Source: Streptomyces sp. ISL-66
Lineage (GTDB): Bacteria > Actinomycetota > Actinomycetes > Streptomycetales > Streptomycetaceae
Assembly (NCBI RefSeq): GCF_018614135.1
Contig: NZ_JAGGOW010000057.1
Coordinates: 1 to 45,410 of the forward strand
DNA: 45,410 nucleotides
Direction of reading: 5' to 3'
Shown here: positions 32,616 through 41,831 of the stretch, piece by piece
How the letters are laid out: every line of letters begins with the position of its first letter
Position numbering within the stretch: position 1 is the first letter of the stretch
Made by a program: the position numbers and the translations under genes
Notes under the pieces: generated by a model
The model's input: the letters and a program-made list of their open reading frames with translations, nothing else
Database searches by the model: none
What the model was told of the DNA's origin: nothing

Positions 32616-33322
32616 TGCGCCGTCCTCTCCGTGACACGCGGCAGGACGGCGCCCAGCCGGAAGGGCGGCGCGGGCTCCGGCAGGGGTTCGGCCGCCGCGT
32701 CCAGGAGGGTCCGTACGGTCGCCTCCCAGGAGGCGAGGGCGTGCCGCGAACGGAAGGCGAGCAGCTCGTCCATGAGGTCGCGGGGCAGCCGCAGCCAGCC
32801 GCAGCCCGGGAAGTGCTGCTCGACCATCTCACGCCAGACCGCCACGGGCATCCGGTACGAGGCCTCGCGGTCCCAGGGCACGGGCTCGACGTGAAAGCCG
32901 CCGGCCCCGGTGAAGGCGGTGCCGGAGAACAGCATCAGCAGCGGCGCTTCCCCCTCCTCCAGGGTGCTGAAGTAGCGGCTTGCCGCGATGTCCATGTCAT
33001 ACGTGCACGGCACGACCACGTCGACCTCGGTCTCCCCGGTGAAGCTGGGCACCATGAGAGCGACCTGCGCGAACTGCACGGGTTGCAGGGTGGTGCCCCA
33101 CCGGGAGCGTTCGCCGAACAGGTCGGCCAGGCCGGCCTCCTCGGCCGGTCCGTAGCCGCGCCGCGCCGGTTCGATGCGCAGCTGACAGCGCAGGGCCAGG
33201 GCGTGCACCCGGACGGGTGCGGGGGTACCGCCGGCCGTGACGCGCAGCCGGAACACCAGGGTGGGCCCGGCGGCGTACGGGTCGGCGCGGACCCCGGTGC
33301 AGGTGAACTCGAAGTCCGTCAT
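32612..33322 (-). CDS. Conserved hydrogenase-locus protein (DUF6084-like)
   Basis: This 236-residue soluble protein starts MTDFEFTCTGVRADPYAAGP and has a beta-rich N-terminal half with LVFRLRVTAGGTPAPVRVHA. The second half is helical (FRSRHALASWEATVRTLLDA) and includes VEQHFPGCGWLRLP. I place it, from memory, in the DUF6084 group that travels with group 1h hydrogenases. The ATG at 33322 overlaps the upstream stop (ATGA); the opening to 33424 is not used. There are no catalytic motifs. It is possibly a structural partner of the 474-aa protein. Confidence 0.75.
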   Translation of the reverse strand: MTDFEFTCTGVRADPYAAGPTLVFRLRVTAGGTPAPVRVHALALRCQLRIEPARRGYGPAEEAGLADLFGERSRWGTTLQPVQFAQVALMVPSFTGETEVDVVVPCTYDMDIAASRYFSTLEEGEAPLLMLFSGTAFTGAGGFHVEPVPWDREASYRMPVAVWREMVEQHFPGCGWLRLPRDLMDELLAFRSRHALASWEATVRTLLDAAAEPLPEPAPPFRLGAVLPRVTERTAQ

Positions 33323-34050
33323 GGCGCGGGTGCCTCCGCCGGGATCCTGGCTCGTCGCCCGACCTCGGCGAAGAAGGCTTCGAGTGCGGCTCGCGCCTCG
33401 GCCCCGCCGTCGAAGCCCGTCCACAACAGGCGCATCCGCCCGACGAGTTCGTAGCAGATGTCGATCGGTACCAGATAACAGTCGGTCCGGCCCTGCTCAC
33501 GGCGCAGCAGCAGGGCCTCCACGTCGGGCTCCAGGAGCGCGGCGAGGCGCCCGGCGCCGAGTACGGCCTGCCAGGTCTCGGGGTCGAGTTCGCTCTCGGT
33601 GGCGCCGGCCGGGCTCGGGTAGAGCGCGACGAGGCGGTCCAGGGCGGCGTTGCGGAAGAAGAAGGCGACGCCCACCGGGATCTGGAGCAGCTCCCAGGCG
33701 CCGGCGTCGAGCGGATGGGAAGGGTCGGCGAGGTACCGGGTCGGGACGGCGCGAAACCGGCCGGTGGCCACGCCGGGCCGGTCGAACAGCAGGGCGCAGG
33801 CGGTGCAAGCGCAGACCAGCGCCCGCTTCTCGGTCTCCACGACGTGGCGGTGCGCGCCTTCGGCGACCGCCACCCCGCACAGCTCGCAGGTCTCCTGGCG
33901 GGGCGGGCGCGCACCGGCGAACCGGCGCAGACCGCGCGGCCCGCCCGGCAGGTTCGACCGGCCGGGAAGGCCCGCGCGGTCGGGGTGACCCGGCCCCGGC
34001 CTGCCGTCCGGACGGACGGCAGGCGGGGACCACCCCGGGGCGCCGCTCAC
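33319..34050 (-). CDS. Zinc-ribbon hydrogenase accessory protein (DUF5947-like)
   Basis: This 243-residue protein has a Cys-rich knuckle, CELCGVAV followed about 20 residues on by CACTACALLF, i.e. C-x2-C plus C-x-C-x2-C. That suits a zinc or iron (rubredoxin-like) site. After it come FRAVPTRYL, ELLQIPVGVAFFFRN and YLVPIDICYELVGRMR. The first 50 residues are Pro/Arg-rich. From memory it fits DUF5947, found next to group 1h hydrogenase genes. The GTG at 34050 and the stop overlap both neighbours by 4 bases. A possible role is electron transfer or cofactor delivery. Confidence 0.75.
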   Translation of the reverse strand: MSGAPGWSPPAVRPDGRPGPGHPDRAGLPGRSNLPGGPRGLRRFAGARPPRQETCELCGVAVAEGAHRHVVETEKRALVCACTACALLFDRPGVATGRFRAVPTRYLADPSHPLDAGAWELLQIPVGVAFFFRNAALDRLVALYPSPAGATESELDPETWQAVLGAGRLAALLEPDVEALLLRREQGRTDCYLVPIDICYELVGRMRLLWTGFDGGAEARAALEAFFAEVGRRARIPAEAPAP

Positions 34051-34580
34051 AGTGCCCGCACCGGCGGCTGCGGGCGGGTGCCGATCTGGAGCAGGGCCGG
34101 CTGCGGTGCCTCGGCGGGTGCCATCTCCACCGCGGTGACCTCGGGGGCGAAGCAGGCGAGCGCGTCTTCGACGGCCTGTGAAGGGCCCTCGGCCGCTCCG
34201 GAACAACCGCAGCCGGTGCTCGGCGCGGACCGCAGCCGCAGTGTCCCGGTCGAGCCGTCGAAGCCGAGGAGTTCCACGTCCTCCCGTACGCTCGCCAGAG
34301 CGCGGGCGATCCGGGTGTCCACGTCCTCGGGGTGCAGGTCGTGCAAGGCGAGCAGGCTCGCCACCAGTTCATCGTCGAGGAGGGCGGCGAGCCGGTCCTC
34401 CCCCAGACGGTCGATGATGCGGGCGAGCCCAGCGCCGTAGAAGTCCATGAGGACGCGTACGAGTTCCTCGGCGGCCGCGCACACCTCCCGGTCCCCGGTG
34501 GCGGCGAGCCGGTCGAGCACCTCCTCGACGCGGACGCCCGCTCGGCGGGCGTCGGCCCTTACCCTCTCGCGCGCGCTCAT
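34047..34580 (-). CDS. NifU-C-like iron-sulfur assembly or carrier protein
   Basis: In this 177-residue protein, residues about 105-160 resemble the NifU C-terminal domain (TLRLRSAPSTGCGCSG, then AVEDALACFAPEVTAVEM). The usual C-x2-C cluster site appears as C-x-C (GCGC). Residues 1-100 are helical and specific to this family (VRVEEVLDRLAATGDREVC). It directly follows hhyL with an ATGA overlap, so it may donate [4Fe-4S] clusters to HhyS or serve as an electron carrier. Other iron-sulfur assembly genes are absent here. Confidence 0.8.
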   Translation of the reverse strand: MSARERVRADARRAGVRVEEVLDRLAATGDREVCAAAEELVRVLMDFYGAGLARIIDRLGEDRLAALLDDELVASLLALHDLHPEDVDTRIARALASVREDVELLGFDGSTGTLRLRSAPSTGCGCSGAAEGPSQAVEDALACFAPEVTAVEMAPAEAPQPALLQIGTRPQPPVRAL

Positions 34581-36361
34581 CCGCCCAGTCCGCTCAGTCC
34601 GGTGGGGACGTGCATCTGCTTCACGGTCTGTCCCTTGCCCACGTACATGTGGACCCCGCACGGCAGACAGGGGTCGAAGCTGCGCACGGCCCGCATGATG
34701 TCGATGCCCTTGAAGTTCTCCGGGGTGTTCTCCTCGAAGATCGGGGTGTTCTGCACCGCGTCCTCGTAGGGTCCGGGCGTGCCGAAGGTGTCGCGGGTGC
34801 TCGCGTTCCACGGGGTCGGCGGATAGGGGTGGTAATTGGCGATCTTGCCGTCGCGGATCACCATGTGGTGCGAGAGCACCCCGCGCACGGCCTCGGTGAA
34901 ACCGACGCCGAGGCCCTCGTCCGGGACCTCGAACTTCTCCCAGGTCTGCGTGCGGCCCGCGCGGACTTCGGCCAGTCCCTTCTCGGCGCAGTGCAGGGCG
35001 ATGGCGGCGGCGTACGCCTGGAAGTACGTGCGGGCGCGGTTGCGCTCCAGCGCGTTGCTCCACTTCGGGATCTTCCACTCGAAGCGGGTCTCGGGCTTGG
35101 TCATGGTGCGCGGCAGGGTGATCACCACGCTGTGGCCGGTGGCCTGCACGTAGTCGGTGTGCACCAGCCCGGACAGGGCGGTGGACCACAGGCGGGCGAG
35201 CGGGCCGCCTCCGGTGTCGAGGGCGAGGTGGTCCTTGCCGTCGAACCAGCGGGGGGACATCACCCAGCTGTACTTGTCGTCGAAGTTTCGCTTCTGGGGG
35301 GCCGGGATGGTGTGCTGGTTCCAGGGGTGGCGGGCGTCGACCGGATTGCCGAGCGGGTCGTGGGTGACGAACTTCTCCTGGCCCTGCCAGTCGTCGTAGT
35401 ACGAACTGCCGAGCAGGATGCGGATGCCGAGGTTGATCTCGGTGAGGTCGTTGGTGACCAGTTTGCCGTCCACCACGATGCCCGGGGTGACGAACATCTT
35501 CCGTCCCCAGTCGGTCATGTTGGCGTACGTGAAGTCGCAGTACTCGGGGTCGTTGAGCGCCCCCCAGCAGCCCAACAACACGCGCCGGCGGCCGACTTCC
35601 TCGTACCCGGGCAGGGCCTCGTAGAAGAAGTCGAAGAGGTCGTCGTGGAGCGGGACGACGCGCTTCATGAACTCGCAGTACCGCATGAGGCGGCTCATGT
35701 AGTCCGTGAAGAGCTGGACGGAGGCAATCGTGCCCACACCGCCCGGGTAGAGGGTGGAGGGGTGCACGTGGCGCCCCTCCATCAGGCAGAACATTTCCCG
35801 GGTGTAGCGGCTGACCTGGAGGGCCTCTCGGTAGAACTCCCCCTCGATGGGGTTGAGCGAGCGCATGATGTCGGCGATGGTCTTGAAGCCGTGTTCGCCC
35901 GCGTGTGGGGCCGGGGTGCGCTCGGCCAGTTCCAGGACGCCGGGGTTGGTCTCGCGGACCATCTTCTCGCAGTAGTCGACCCCGACCAGGTTCTCCTGGA
36001 AGATGTTGTGGTCGAACATGTACTCCGCGGACTCGCCCAGGTTGATGATCCACTCGGCGAGGTGGGGCGGCTTCACCCCGTAGGCCATGTTCTGCGCGTA
36101 GACGGAGCACGTCGCGTGGTTGTCACCGCAGATGCCGCAGATGCGGCTGGTGATGAAGTGCGCGTCGCGCGGGTCCTTTCCGCGCATGAAGACGCTGTAG
36201 CCGCGGAAGACCGACGAGGTGCTGTAACACTCGGCTACCCGCTTCTGCTTGAAGTCGATCTTCGTGTGGATGCCGAGACTGCCCACGATCCGCGTGATCG
36301 GATCCCAGGCCATCTCCACCAGGCCGCTGCCGTCACCGGCTGCGTTCGTCTTCGGTGCCAT
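34577..36361 (-). CDS. hhyL: [NiFe]-hydrogenase large subunit, group 1h
   Basis: This 594-residue catalytic subunit has the N-terminal nickel motif RICGICGDNHATC (Cys75 and Cys78) and the C-terminal SFDPCLPCGVH (Cys565, Cys568, His571). The four Cys bind Ni and Fe(CN)2CO. A 23-residue tail after His571 (MYVGKGQTVKQMHVPTG and so on) should be cut off by the protease encoded at 30610. The sequence style and neighbours are those of the high-affinity actinobacterial H2 oxidisers. The ATG at 36361 has GGAG five bases upstream; a GTG at 36403 lacks one. It is separated from hhyS by 122 bases and overlaps the NifU-like gene by ATGA. Confidence 0.96.
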   Translation of the reverse strand: MAPKTNAAGDGSGLVEMAWDPITRIVGSLGIHTKIDFKQKRVAECYSTSSVFRGYSVFMRGKDPRDAHFITSRICGICGDNHATCSVYAQNMAYGVKPPHLAEWIINLGESAEYMFDHNIFQENLVGVDYCEKMVRETNPGVLELAERTPAPHAGEHGFKTIADIMRSLNPIEGEFYREALQVSRYTREMFCLMEGRHVHPSTLYPGGVGTIASVQLFTDYMSRLMRYCEFMKRVVPLHDDLFDFFYEALPGYEEVGRRRVLLGCWGALNDPEYCDFTYANMTDWGRKMFVTPGIVVDGKLVTNDLTEINLGIRILLGSSYYDDWQGQEKFVTHDPLGNPVDARHPWNQHTIPAPQKRNFDDKYSWVMSPRWFDGKDHLALDTGGGPLARLWSTALSGLVHTDYVQATGHSVVITLPRTMTKPETRFEWKIPKWSNALERNRARTYFQAYAAAIALHCAEKGLAEVRAGRTQTWEKFEVPDEGLGVGFTEAVRGVLSHHMVIRDGKIANYHPYPPTPWNASTRDTFGTPGPYEDAVQNTPIFEENTPENFKGIDIMRAVRSFDPCLPCGVHMYVGKGQTVKQMHVPTGLSGLGG

Positions 36362-36483
36362 CGTGTCTCCGTGACCCTTCAGTGCGGGATCGGTGGTTGT
36401 CACATGAGTGCGGTTGCGGGGGTGCCGCGCATGTGGAGCGCTACGGGTGTGCGGCTGCTACTGATCGGAGCGCCCCGGCCCTG

Positions 36484-37539
<1,056 letters not shown>

Positions 37540-37599
37540 CTGGATGCCTCCTAGGGGAGGGGTGGGGGGAGAGTGCGGAGGGTGGGGAAGACCGGCAGG

Positions 37600-37613
37600 G
37601 CCGGCATGCCGGC
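37600..37613. promoter_or_regulatory. 14-bp palindrome in the hoxX-hhyS gap
   Basis: GCCGGCATGCCGGC is a perfect palindrome, 61 bases upstream of the hhyS start. It may be an operator for hydrogenase expression or a small hairpin in the leader. The remaining gap is pyrimidine-rich on the coding strand. Confidence 0.4.
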
Positions 37614-37626
37614 GTCACCTTTCTTG

Positions 37627-39465
37627 CTAACAGGCGGGAGGTCCCGGTGCGCAGTCATGTACGCCCAGTCCAGTGACGCCCGGCCGGTCCGGTGATCCGA
37701 CCCGCGGCCGTCGTCCTGGGACCGGTCCGGCGTCGGGGCCGCCACCGTGCCGGGAGCCGCCTCCGTGGACGCGGGCCAGGTGCGGCGGGGTGGCCGCCGG
37801 GCTCTCCTTGCGTACGAACGCCCTGCGCAGGGCGTGGTAGGGGGCCTCGGGGTCAAAGAAGGTCTCCCGCATCCGGGCCAGCTCGGTCTCCCGGTACACG
37901 GCCAGCGGCCGGGTCGCCTCGTCCAGCTCGCGCCTCGCCTTCTTCGCGGCGATCCTGGCCTGTGCCCCCGGCGAGCCGGCCAGCCGCGTGGCGAGACGGA
38001 CCGTGACGTCGGCGAAGGCCCCGGGCGCGCAGGCGACCGTACGATCAGCCAGCCCGAGCTGTACCGCGGCGGCGGCGCTGACGGGCAGGGCCTCTCGGGT
38101 CAGCCGGGTGGCTGCTGCCGCCCCGACCCGGCGCGGCAGCGTGTACGTCCAGTACTCCGAGCCGTACAGCCCCATCAGTCGGTAGTGGGGGTTGAGCACC
38201 ACGCCCGAGCGGCACCAGACCTCGTCGGCGGCGAGGGCGAGCATGGCGCCGCCCGCGGCGGCGTTGCCGCCGAGGGCCGCAACGACGAGGCGGTCGGTGG
38301 TTGTCAGGACGGCTTCGACGAGGTCGTCCATGGCGTTGATGTTCGCCCAGGACTCCTCGGCCGCGTCGGCCGCGGCCTCGATGACGCCCAGGTGGATGCC
38401 GTTGGAGAAGAAGTCACGGCGGCCGCCGAGGACGAGTACGGAGGTGGGGCGGGAGCAGGCGGTCCGGTAGGCGTCGAGCAGCCGACGGCACCGCTCGGTG
38501 CTCATGGCGCCGCCGGGGAAGGAGAACGTGAGGAAGCCGGCTCCGCCCTCCTCCCGGTAGTCGATCTCGGACCAGGTCCTGTCGCGTCCGGCGCCCGCGC
38601 CGGGTGGCGGGGCCGCGTCCTCGGGTAGCGGGCGCGGCAAATGCGGCGGACGCAGCAGGTCGCCGAGGGCCACGGTGGCCGGCAGCTTCACGGGCGCCGG
38701 TACCCCGGGCACGCGCAGGGCCCGCAGTTCGGGAATCCAGACGGCCCCGTCGGCCGTCGCACGGCAGATCGCCCCGGCGCGGGTGGCCAACAGCTCGCCC
38801 GGCCGCCCGCGCAGCCGGCCTTCGGGGTAGCCGCCGTGCAGGTACCACTCACCGCCGAGCAGCTCATCCCGTACGCCGGGCTGGGAATCGGCCGCCCGAA
38901 GGACGCGCAGCACCCGCTCGGTTGAGTCCGAATGCCAGTCGATGCGGCGGTGTTCCTGCCGCAGGTAGGGGCGTGCGTGACCGGTGAGCTGGGGCTGTGG
39001 GGTGTACGCGCCGGAGGCGAAGCGTTCGACCGCCAGCAGGACCGCTTCCAGTGCCGCATCGGCGATCTCCCCGCGGTACAGGTCGCTCTTCGCGACCTGC
39101 GGGACGGCGCATTCGACGCTGGCCCAGACGTCCCCGGCGTCCATCTCCTCGACAGCCTGGAGGACGGTGACGCCCCAGCGGGACCGTCCTTCCTGGACGG
39201 CCCGGTCGAGCGAGGACGGGCCGCGGTCGCCGACCGGTCCGGGGTGAACGATCAGACACGGCCGGGAGGACCAGATCTCCTTGGGAATCACCGTGCGCAA
39301 CATGGGGGCGATGATCAGGTCCGGCTGGTGTCGATCCACCGCTAGCGTCAACGAAGTCCCGGGCATGGCAAGTTCGACCGCGACCTGGTGGCCGTGGTCG
39401 CGCAGCTCAGCGTGTACGCGCTGCGTGAGGCTATTGAAGGCACTCGCAATGAGCAGGACCTGCAC
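37627..39465 (-). CDS. hoxX: HoxX-like CO-forming hydrogenase maturation enzyme
   Basis: This 612-residue two-domain protein has an N-terminal formyl-tetrahydrofolate transferase/hydrolase-like part (about 1-270). There HPGPVGDRGPSSLD and GVTVLQAVEEMDAGDVW are the folate-site motifs. The C-terminal part (about 300-560) is enoyl-CoA-hydratase-like, with NINAMDDLVEA and GNAAAGGAMLALAADEVW. HoxX makes the active-site CO from the formyl group under aerobic conditions, which suits an air-living H2 oxidiser. The GTG at 39465 has GGAGGAG upstream. The last about 50 residues are Gly/Pro/Arg-rich and extra to the family. It heads the minus-strand hydrogenase genes. Confidence 0.92.
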   Translation of the reverse strand: MQVLLIASAFNSLTQRVHAELRDHGHQVAVELAMPGTSLTLAVDRHQPDLIIAPMLRTVIPKEIWSSRPCLIVHPGPVGDRGPSSLDRAVQEGRSRWGVTVLQAVEEMDAGDVWASVECAVPQVAKSDLYRGEIADAALEAVLLAVERFASGAYTPQPQLTGHARPYLRQEHRRIDWHSDSTERVLRVLRAADSQPGVRDELLGGEWYLHGGYPEGRLRGRPGELLATRAGAICRATADGAVWIPELRALRVPGVPAPVKLPATVALGDLLRPPHLPRPLPEDAAPPPGAGAGRDRTWSEIDYREEGGAGFLTFSFPGGAMSTERCRRLLDAYRTACSRPTSVLVLGGRRDFFSNGIHLGVIEAAADAAEESWANINAMDDLVEAVLTTTDRLVVAALGGNAAAGGAMLALAADEVWCRSGVVLNPHYRLMGLYGSEYWTYTLPRRVGAAAATRLTREALPVSAAAAVQLGLADRTVACAPGAFADVTVRLATRLAGSPGAQARIAAKKARRELDEATRPLAVYRETELARMRETFFDPEAPYHALRRAFVRKESPAATPPHLARVHGGGSRHGGGPDAGPVPGRRPRVGSPDRPGVTGLGVHDCAPGPPAC

Positions 39466-39824
39466 GAGATCTCCTCCGCGGCTGGCGACGGATCATGTCC
39501 GTGACACGAACGACCACCGGCGATCGTCGGGGACCACGACGGTGGCCCGCACGGCGCCGAGCGGTCGTGTCACTCAAAAGCGCGGGCCCGGAGGGCCAGT
39601 CGGCGGCACGGGCGGCGGCCAGATCCCTCCCAGGCTTCTCGGCCGTGTCCCCTTCCGCGACCAGCCGGTAAGGACGCGCTCAGTGCCTAGTCCAAGGCGT
39701 CGACAAGCCTGGGCGAGCCTCTCGCTGGTGCCCCGGCGGCCACCGAGAGGTCGGCGCGCTCGTCGAAGGTGCCGCGGACAGTTTCCGGCTCGCCGAACAC
39801 CTCGAAAGGCCCAGGTCGCGGCCT
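39466..39824. other. Gene-poor stretch upstream of hoxX
   Basis: I see no intact gene in these 359 bases. They must include the hoxX promoter. Between about 39690 and 39810 a minus-strand frame ends RLVDALD before a TAG, but it shows no recognisable family. Confidence 0.5.
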
Positions 39825-39871
39825 CGATCGGCTCGGTCGGCGACGCATACGACAAATCGTTATCGGTCTAG
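39825..39871 (+). mobile_element. Short IS3-type transposase (OrfB) scrap
   Basis: The plus strand reads VAASIGSVGDAYDKSL before a TAG at 39869-39871. This resembles the S-x-G-SVGDAYDNAL segment near the catalytic Glu of IS3-family OrfB, with Lys for Asn and the following AES lost. Only about 16 codons are left. Confidence 0.4.
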
Positions 39872-40110
39872 GTCATAGCCCTTGTCGGAACAACCGGATG
39901 ATCGCCCATCAGTTCCCGGTATTCCATGTGTGCGGTCTGTGCCAACGCGCCCCAGCGGACGTCGGTGATGTGCATCAACGACCAGTCGGCGAGGAAGTGG
40001 GCGACTTCAACCAATGTGGTCAGGTCCGCGAAGGCCTCCTGAAGAGCGCGTGGGAGGTCAATGGGGTCGACTCGCCGCAGGTGAGCCTGGTCGTTTCTAC
40101 GATCGCTCAG
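39868..40110 (-). pseudogene. Start-less remnant of an unknown small gene
   Basis: A protein-like minus-strand frame ends at TAG 39868-39870 and includes LPRALQEAFADLTTLVEVAH, FLADWSLMHITDVRWGAL and HMEYRELMGDHPVV. No ATG, GTG or TTG precedes the well-formed part, so the 5' end seems lost. The family is not recognised. Confidence 0.35.
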
Positions 40111-40142
40111 TCGCAGGCGGGAATCGGCAGGGGGGCTGAGGG

Positions 40143-40286
40143 GGGATCGGTTCGGGTCGTGTGGCGCCCGGACACACTCGGCTGGGGTTGATTGTGGTGA
40201 CCGGCCACATATGCCGCTGACCTGCGGACTTCTACGTTGTGGCCACACCCGACGTCCCCGCAGACACCCTGGAAGTGGTGCACATG
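40143..40286 (+). repeat. Copy B of the duplicated leader, before the MHS transporter
   Basis: This segment aligns with 22321-22462 up to the transporter ATG, with 40 bases identical (40224-40263). It contains the palindromes CATATG and TGTGGCCACA and ends in the GGAAG that serves the ATG at 40284. It is probably the natural promoter/leader of the transporter. Confidence 0.8.
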
Positions 40287-41735
40287 GTCTCCCCCGCAAC
40301 CGCCCCGAAGGCTCCGTCAGGCATCAGACGGATCGTCGCCGCGAGCCTCATCGGGACCACCATCGAGTGGTACGACTTCTTCCTCTACGGGACCGCCGCG
40401 GCCCTGGTGTTCAACAAGTTGTTCTTCCCCACCGCGGATCCGCTCACCGGGACCCTGATCGCCTTCCTCACCTACGCGATCGGGTTCCTGGCCCGCCCGC
40501 TCGGCGGGGTGGTGTTCGGGCACTTCGGCGACAAGGTCGGCCGCAAGAAGCTGCTGGTGCTCAGCCTGGTGATGATGGGCGGGGCGACCTTCGCGATGGG
40601 GCTGCTGCCCACGCACGCCAGCATCGGCGTGGGCGCGCCGATCCTGCTGACCGCGCTGCGCCTGGTGCAGGGGTTCGCGCTGGGCGGCGAGTGGGGCGGG
40701 GCCGTGCTGATCGTCTCCGAGCACGGCGGGGCCGAGCACCGCGGGTTCTGGGCTTCCTGGCCGCAGTCGGGGGCGCCCGGGGGGAACCTGCTGGCCACCG
40801 GGGTACTGGCGCTGCTGGCCGCCGTGCAGTCGGACGCCACGTTCCTCGCCTGGGGCTGGCGGATCCCCTTCCTGCTCTCCGGACTCCTCGTGGTGGTCGG
40901 GCTGTGGATCCGGCTCTCCGTGTCGGAGTCCCCCGTCTTCCTCGCCGCGCAGGCCGAGGCCAAGAACCTCGCGGTGGAGGAGAAGGCGCCCGTCGTGCAG
41001 GTGTTCCGCAAGGACTGGCGGCAGGTCCTGACCGCCATCGGCACCCGCTTCGGCGAGAACATCTCGTACTACGTCCTCACGTCCTTCCTCCTCGTCTACG
41101 TCACCACCCACCTCGGGCTCCCCAAGACCACCGCGCTGAACGCGCTCCTGATCGGCTCGGCCGTCCACTTCGTCACCATCCCCGCCTGGGGTGCGCTCTC
41201 GGACCGGATCGGGCGCCGGCCGGTGACCCTGATCGGCTCGGTGGGCATGGCCCTGTGGGCGTTCGCGTTCTTCGCGCTGGTGGATTCCAAGTCGTTCGCC
41301 GTCATCACGGCGGCCGTCACCGCCGGTCTGCTCCTGCACGGAGCCATGTACGGGCCTCAGGCCGCCTTCGTCTCCGAGATGTTCGACACCAAGGTCCGCT
41401 ACTCGGGTGCCTCGATGGGCTCCCAGCTCGCCTCGATCGTCGCGGGTGCCCTGGCCCCGATCATCGCCGTCGAACTCCTCAAGGACTACGGCTCCTCCGT
41501 GCCGGTCTCCGTGTACCTGTCGGCGGCCGCGCTCGTCACCACCCTCACCGTCGCCTTCGCCCGCGAGACCCGGGGCCGGGACCTGTCGGTGCCGAGGGCG
41601 GACGCGGGCGCGGGCGCAGGGACGGCGGTGGGTGCGGGGAGCGCGTACGCCGGCCGGCCCGCCACCGCGGCTTCGGGCGCCGCTTCGGGCGCGGCTTCAG
41701 GCGCCGCTTCGGGCGCGCCCGCCGACCCTGCCTGA
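40284..41735 (+). CDS. MHS-family metabolite:H+ symporter
   Basis: This 483-residue major facilitator is of the metabolite/H+ symporter type (ProP, ShiA, KgtP relatives). IGTTIEWYDFFLYG in helix 1 is the family hallmark. GHFGDKVGRKKLL is the loop 2-3 motif, RLVQGFALGGEWGGA lies in helix 4, and SDRIGRRPV is the second-half loop. The membrane region ends near residue 440. The last about 40 residues are Ala/Gly/Ser repeats of ASGA. ATG at 40284 has GGAAG upstream; a GTG at 40239 would read through the conserved leader and is less likely. The substrate is unknown. The PucR-type regulator downstream may control it. Confidence 0.88.
   Translation: MVSPATAPKAPSGIRRIVAASLIGTTIEWYDFFLYGTAAALVFNKLFFPTADPLTGTLIAFLTYAIGFLARPLGGVVFGHFGDKVGRKKLLVLSLVMMGGATFAMGLLPTHASIGVGAPILLTALRLVQGFALGGEWGGAVLIVSEHGGAEHRGFWASWPQSGAPGGNLLATGVLALLAAVQSDATFLAWGWRIPFLLSGLLVVVGLWIRLSVSESPVFLAAQAEAKNLAVEEKAPVVQVFRKDWRQVLTAIGTRFGENISYYVLTSFLLVYVTTHLGLPKTTALNALLIGSAVHFVTIPAWGALSDRIGRRPVTLIGSVGMALWAFAFFALVDSKSFAVITAAVTAGLLLHGAMYGPQAAFVSEMFDTKVRYSGASMGSQLASIVAGALAPIIAVELLKDYGSSVPVSVYLSAAALVTTLTVAFARETRGRDLSVPRADAGAGAGTAVGAGSAYAGRPATAASGAASGAASGAASGAPADPA
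41670..41717 (+). repeat. Four 12-bp repeats encoding ASGA
   Basis: Near-identical units of the form GCTTCGGGCGCC/G lie at 41670, 41682, 41694 and 41706 in the 3' end of the transporter gene. They keep the reading frame and probably vary in copy number. Confidence 0.85.
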
Positions 41736-41757
41736 GCCTCCGCCCGCCCGTCCTCGT

Positions 41758-41796
41758 TCCGCCCGCCGTATCCGGTGCTGCCGGTCGGCGGGCGGA
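41758..41796 (+). terminator. Hairpin after the MHS transporter gene
   Basis: An 11-bp perfect stem (41758-41768 with 41786-41796) has a smaller CCGG/CCGG stem inside its loop. It lies 23 bases after the stop and 35 bases before the next ATG. It may be a terminator or attenuator. Confidence 0.55.
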
Positions 41797-41831
41797 CCCC
41801 GTCCGCGCCTCCGCGCCGAAGGGCTGCCAGC

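Noticed and set aside
40239..40283. Upstream GTG start for the MHS transporter
   Set aside because: The extra 15 residues come from the leader that is duplicated at 22.4 kb; the ATG at 40284 has its own ribosome-binding site.
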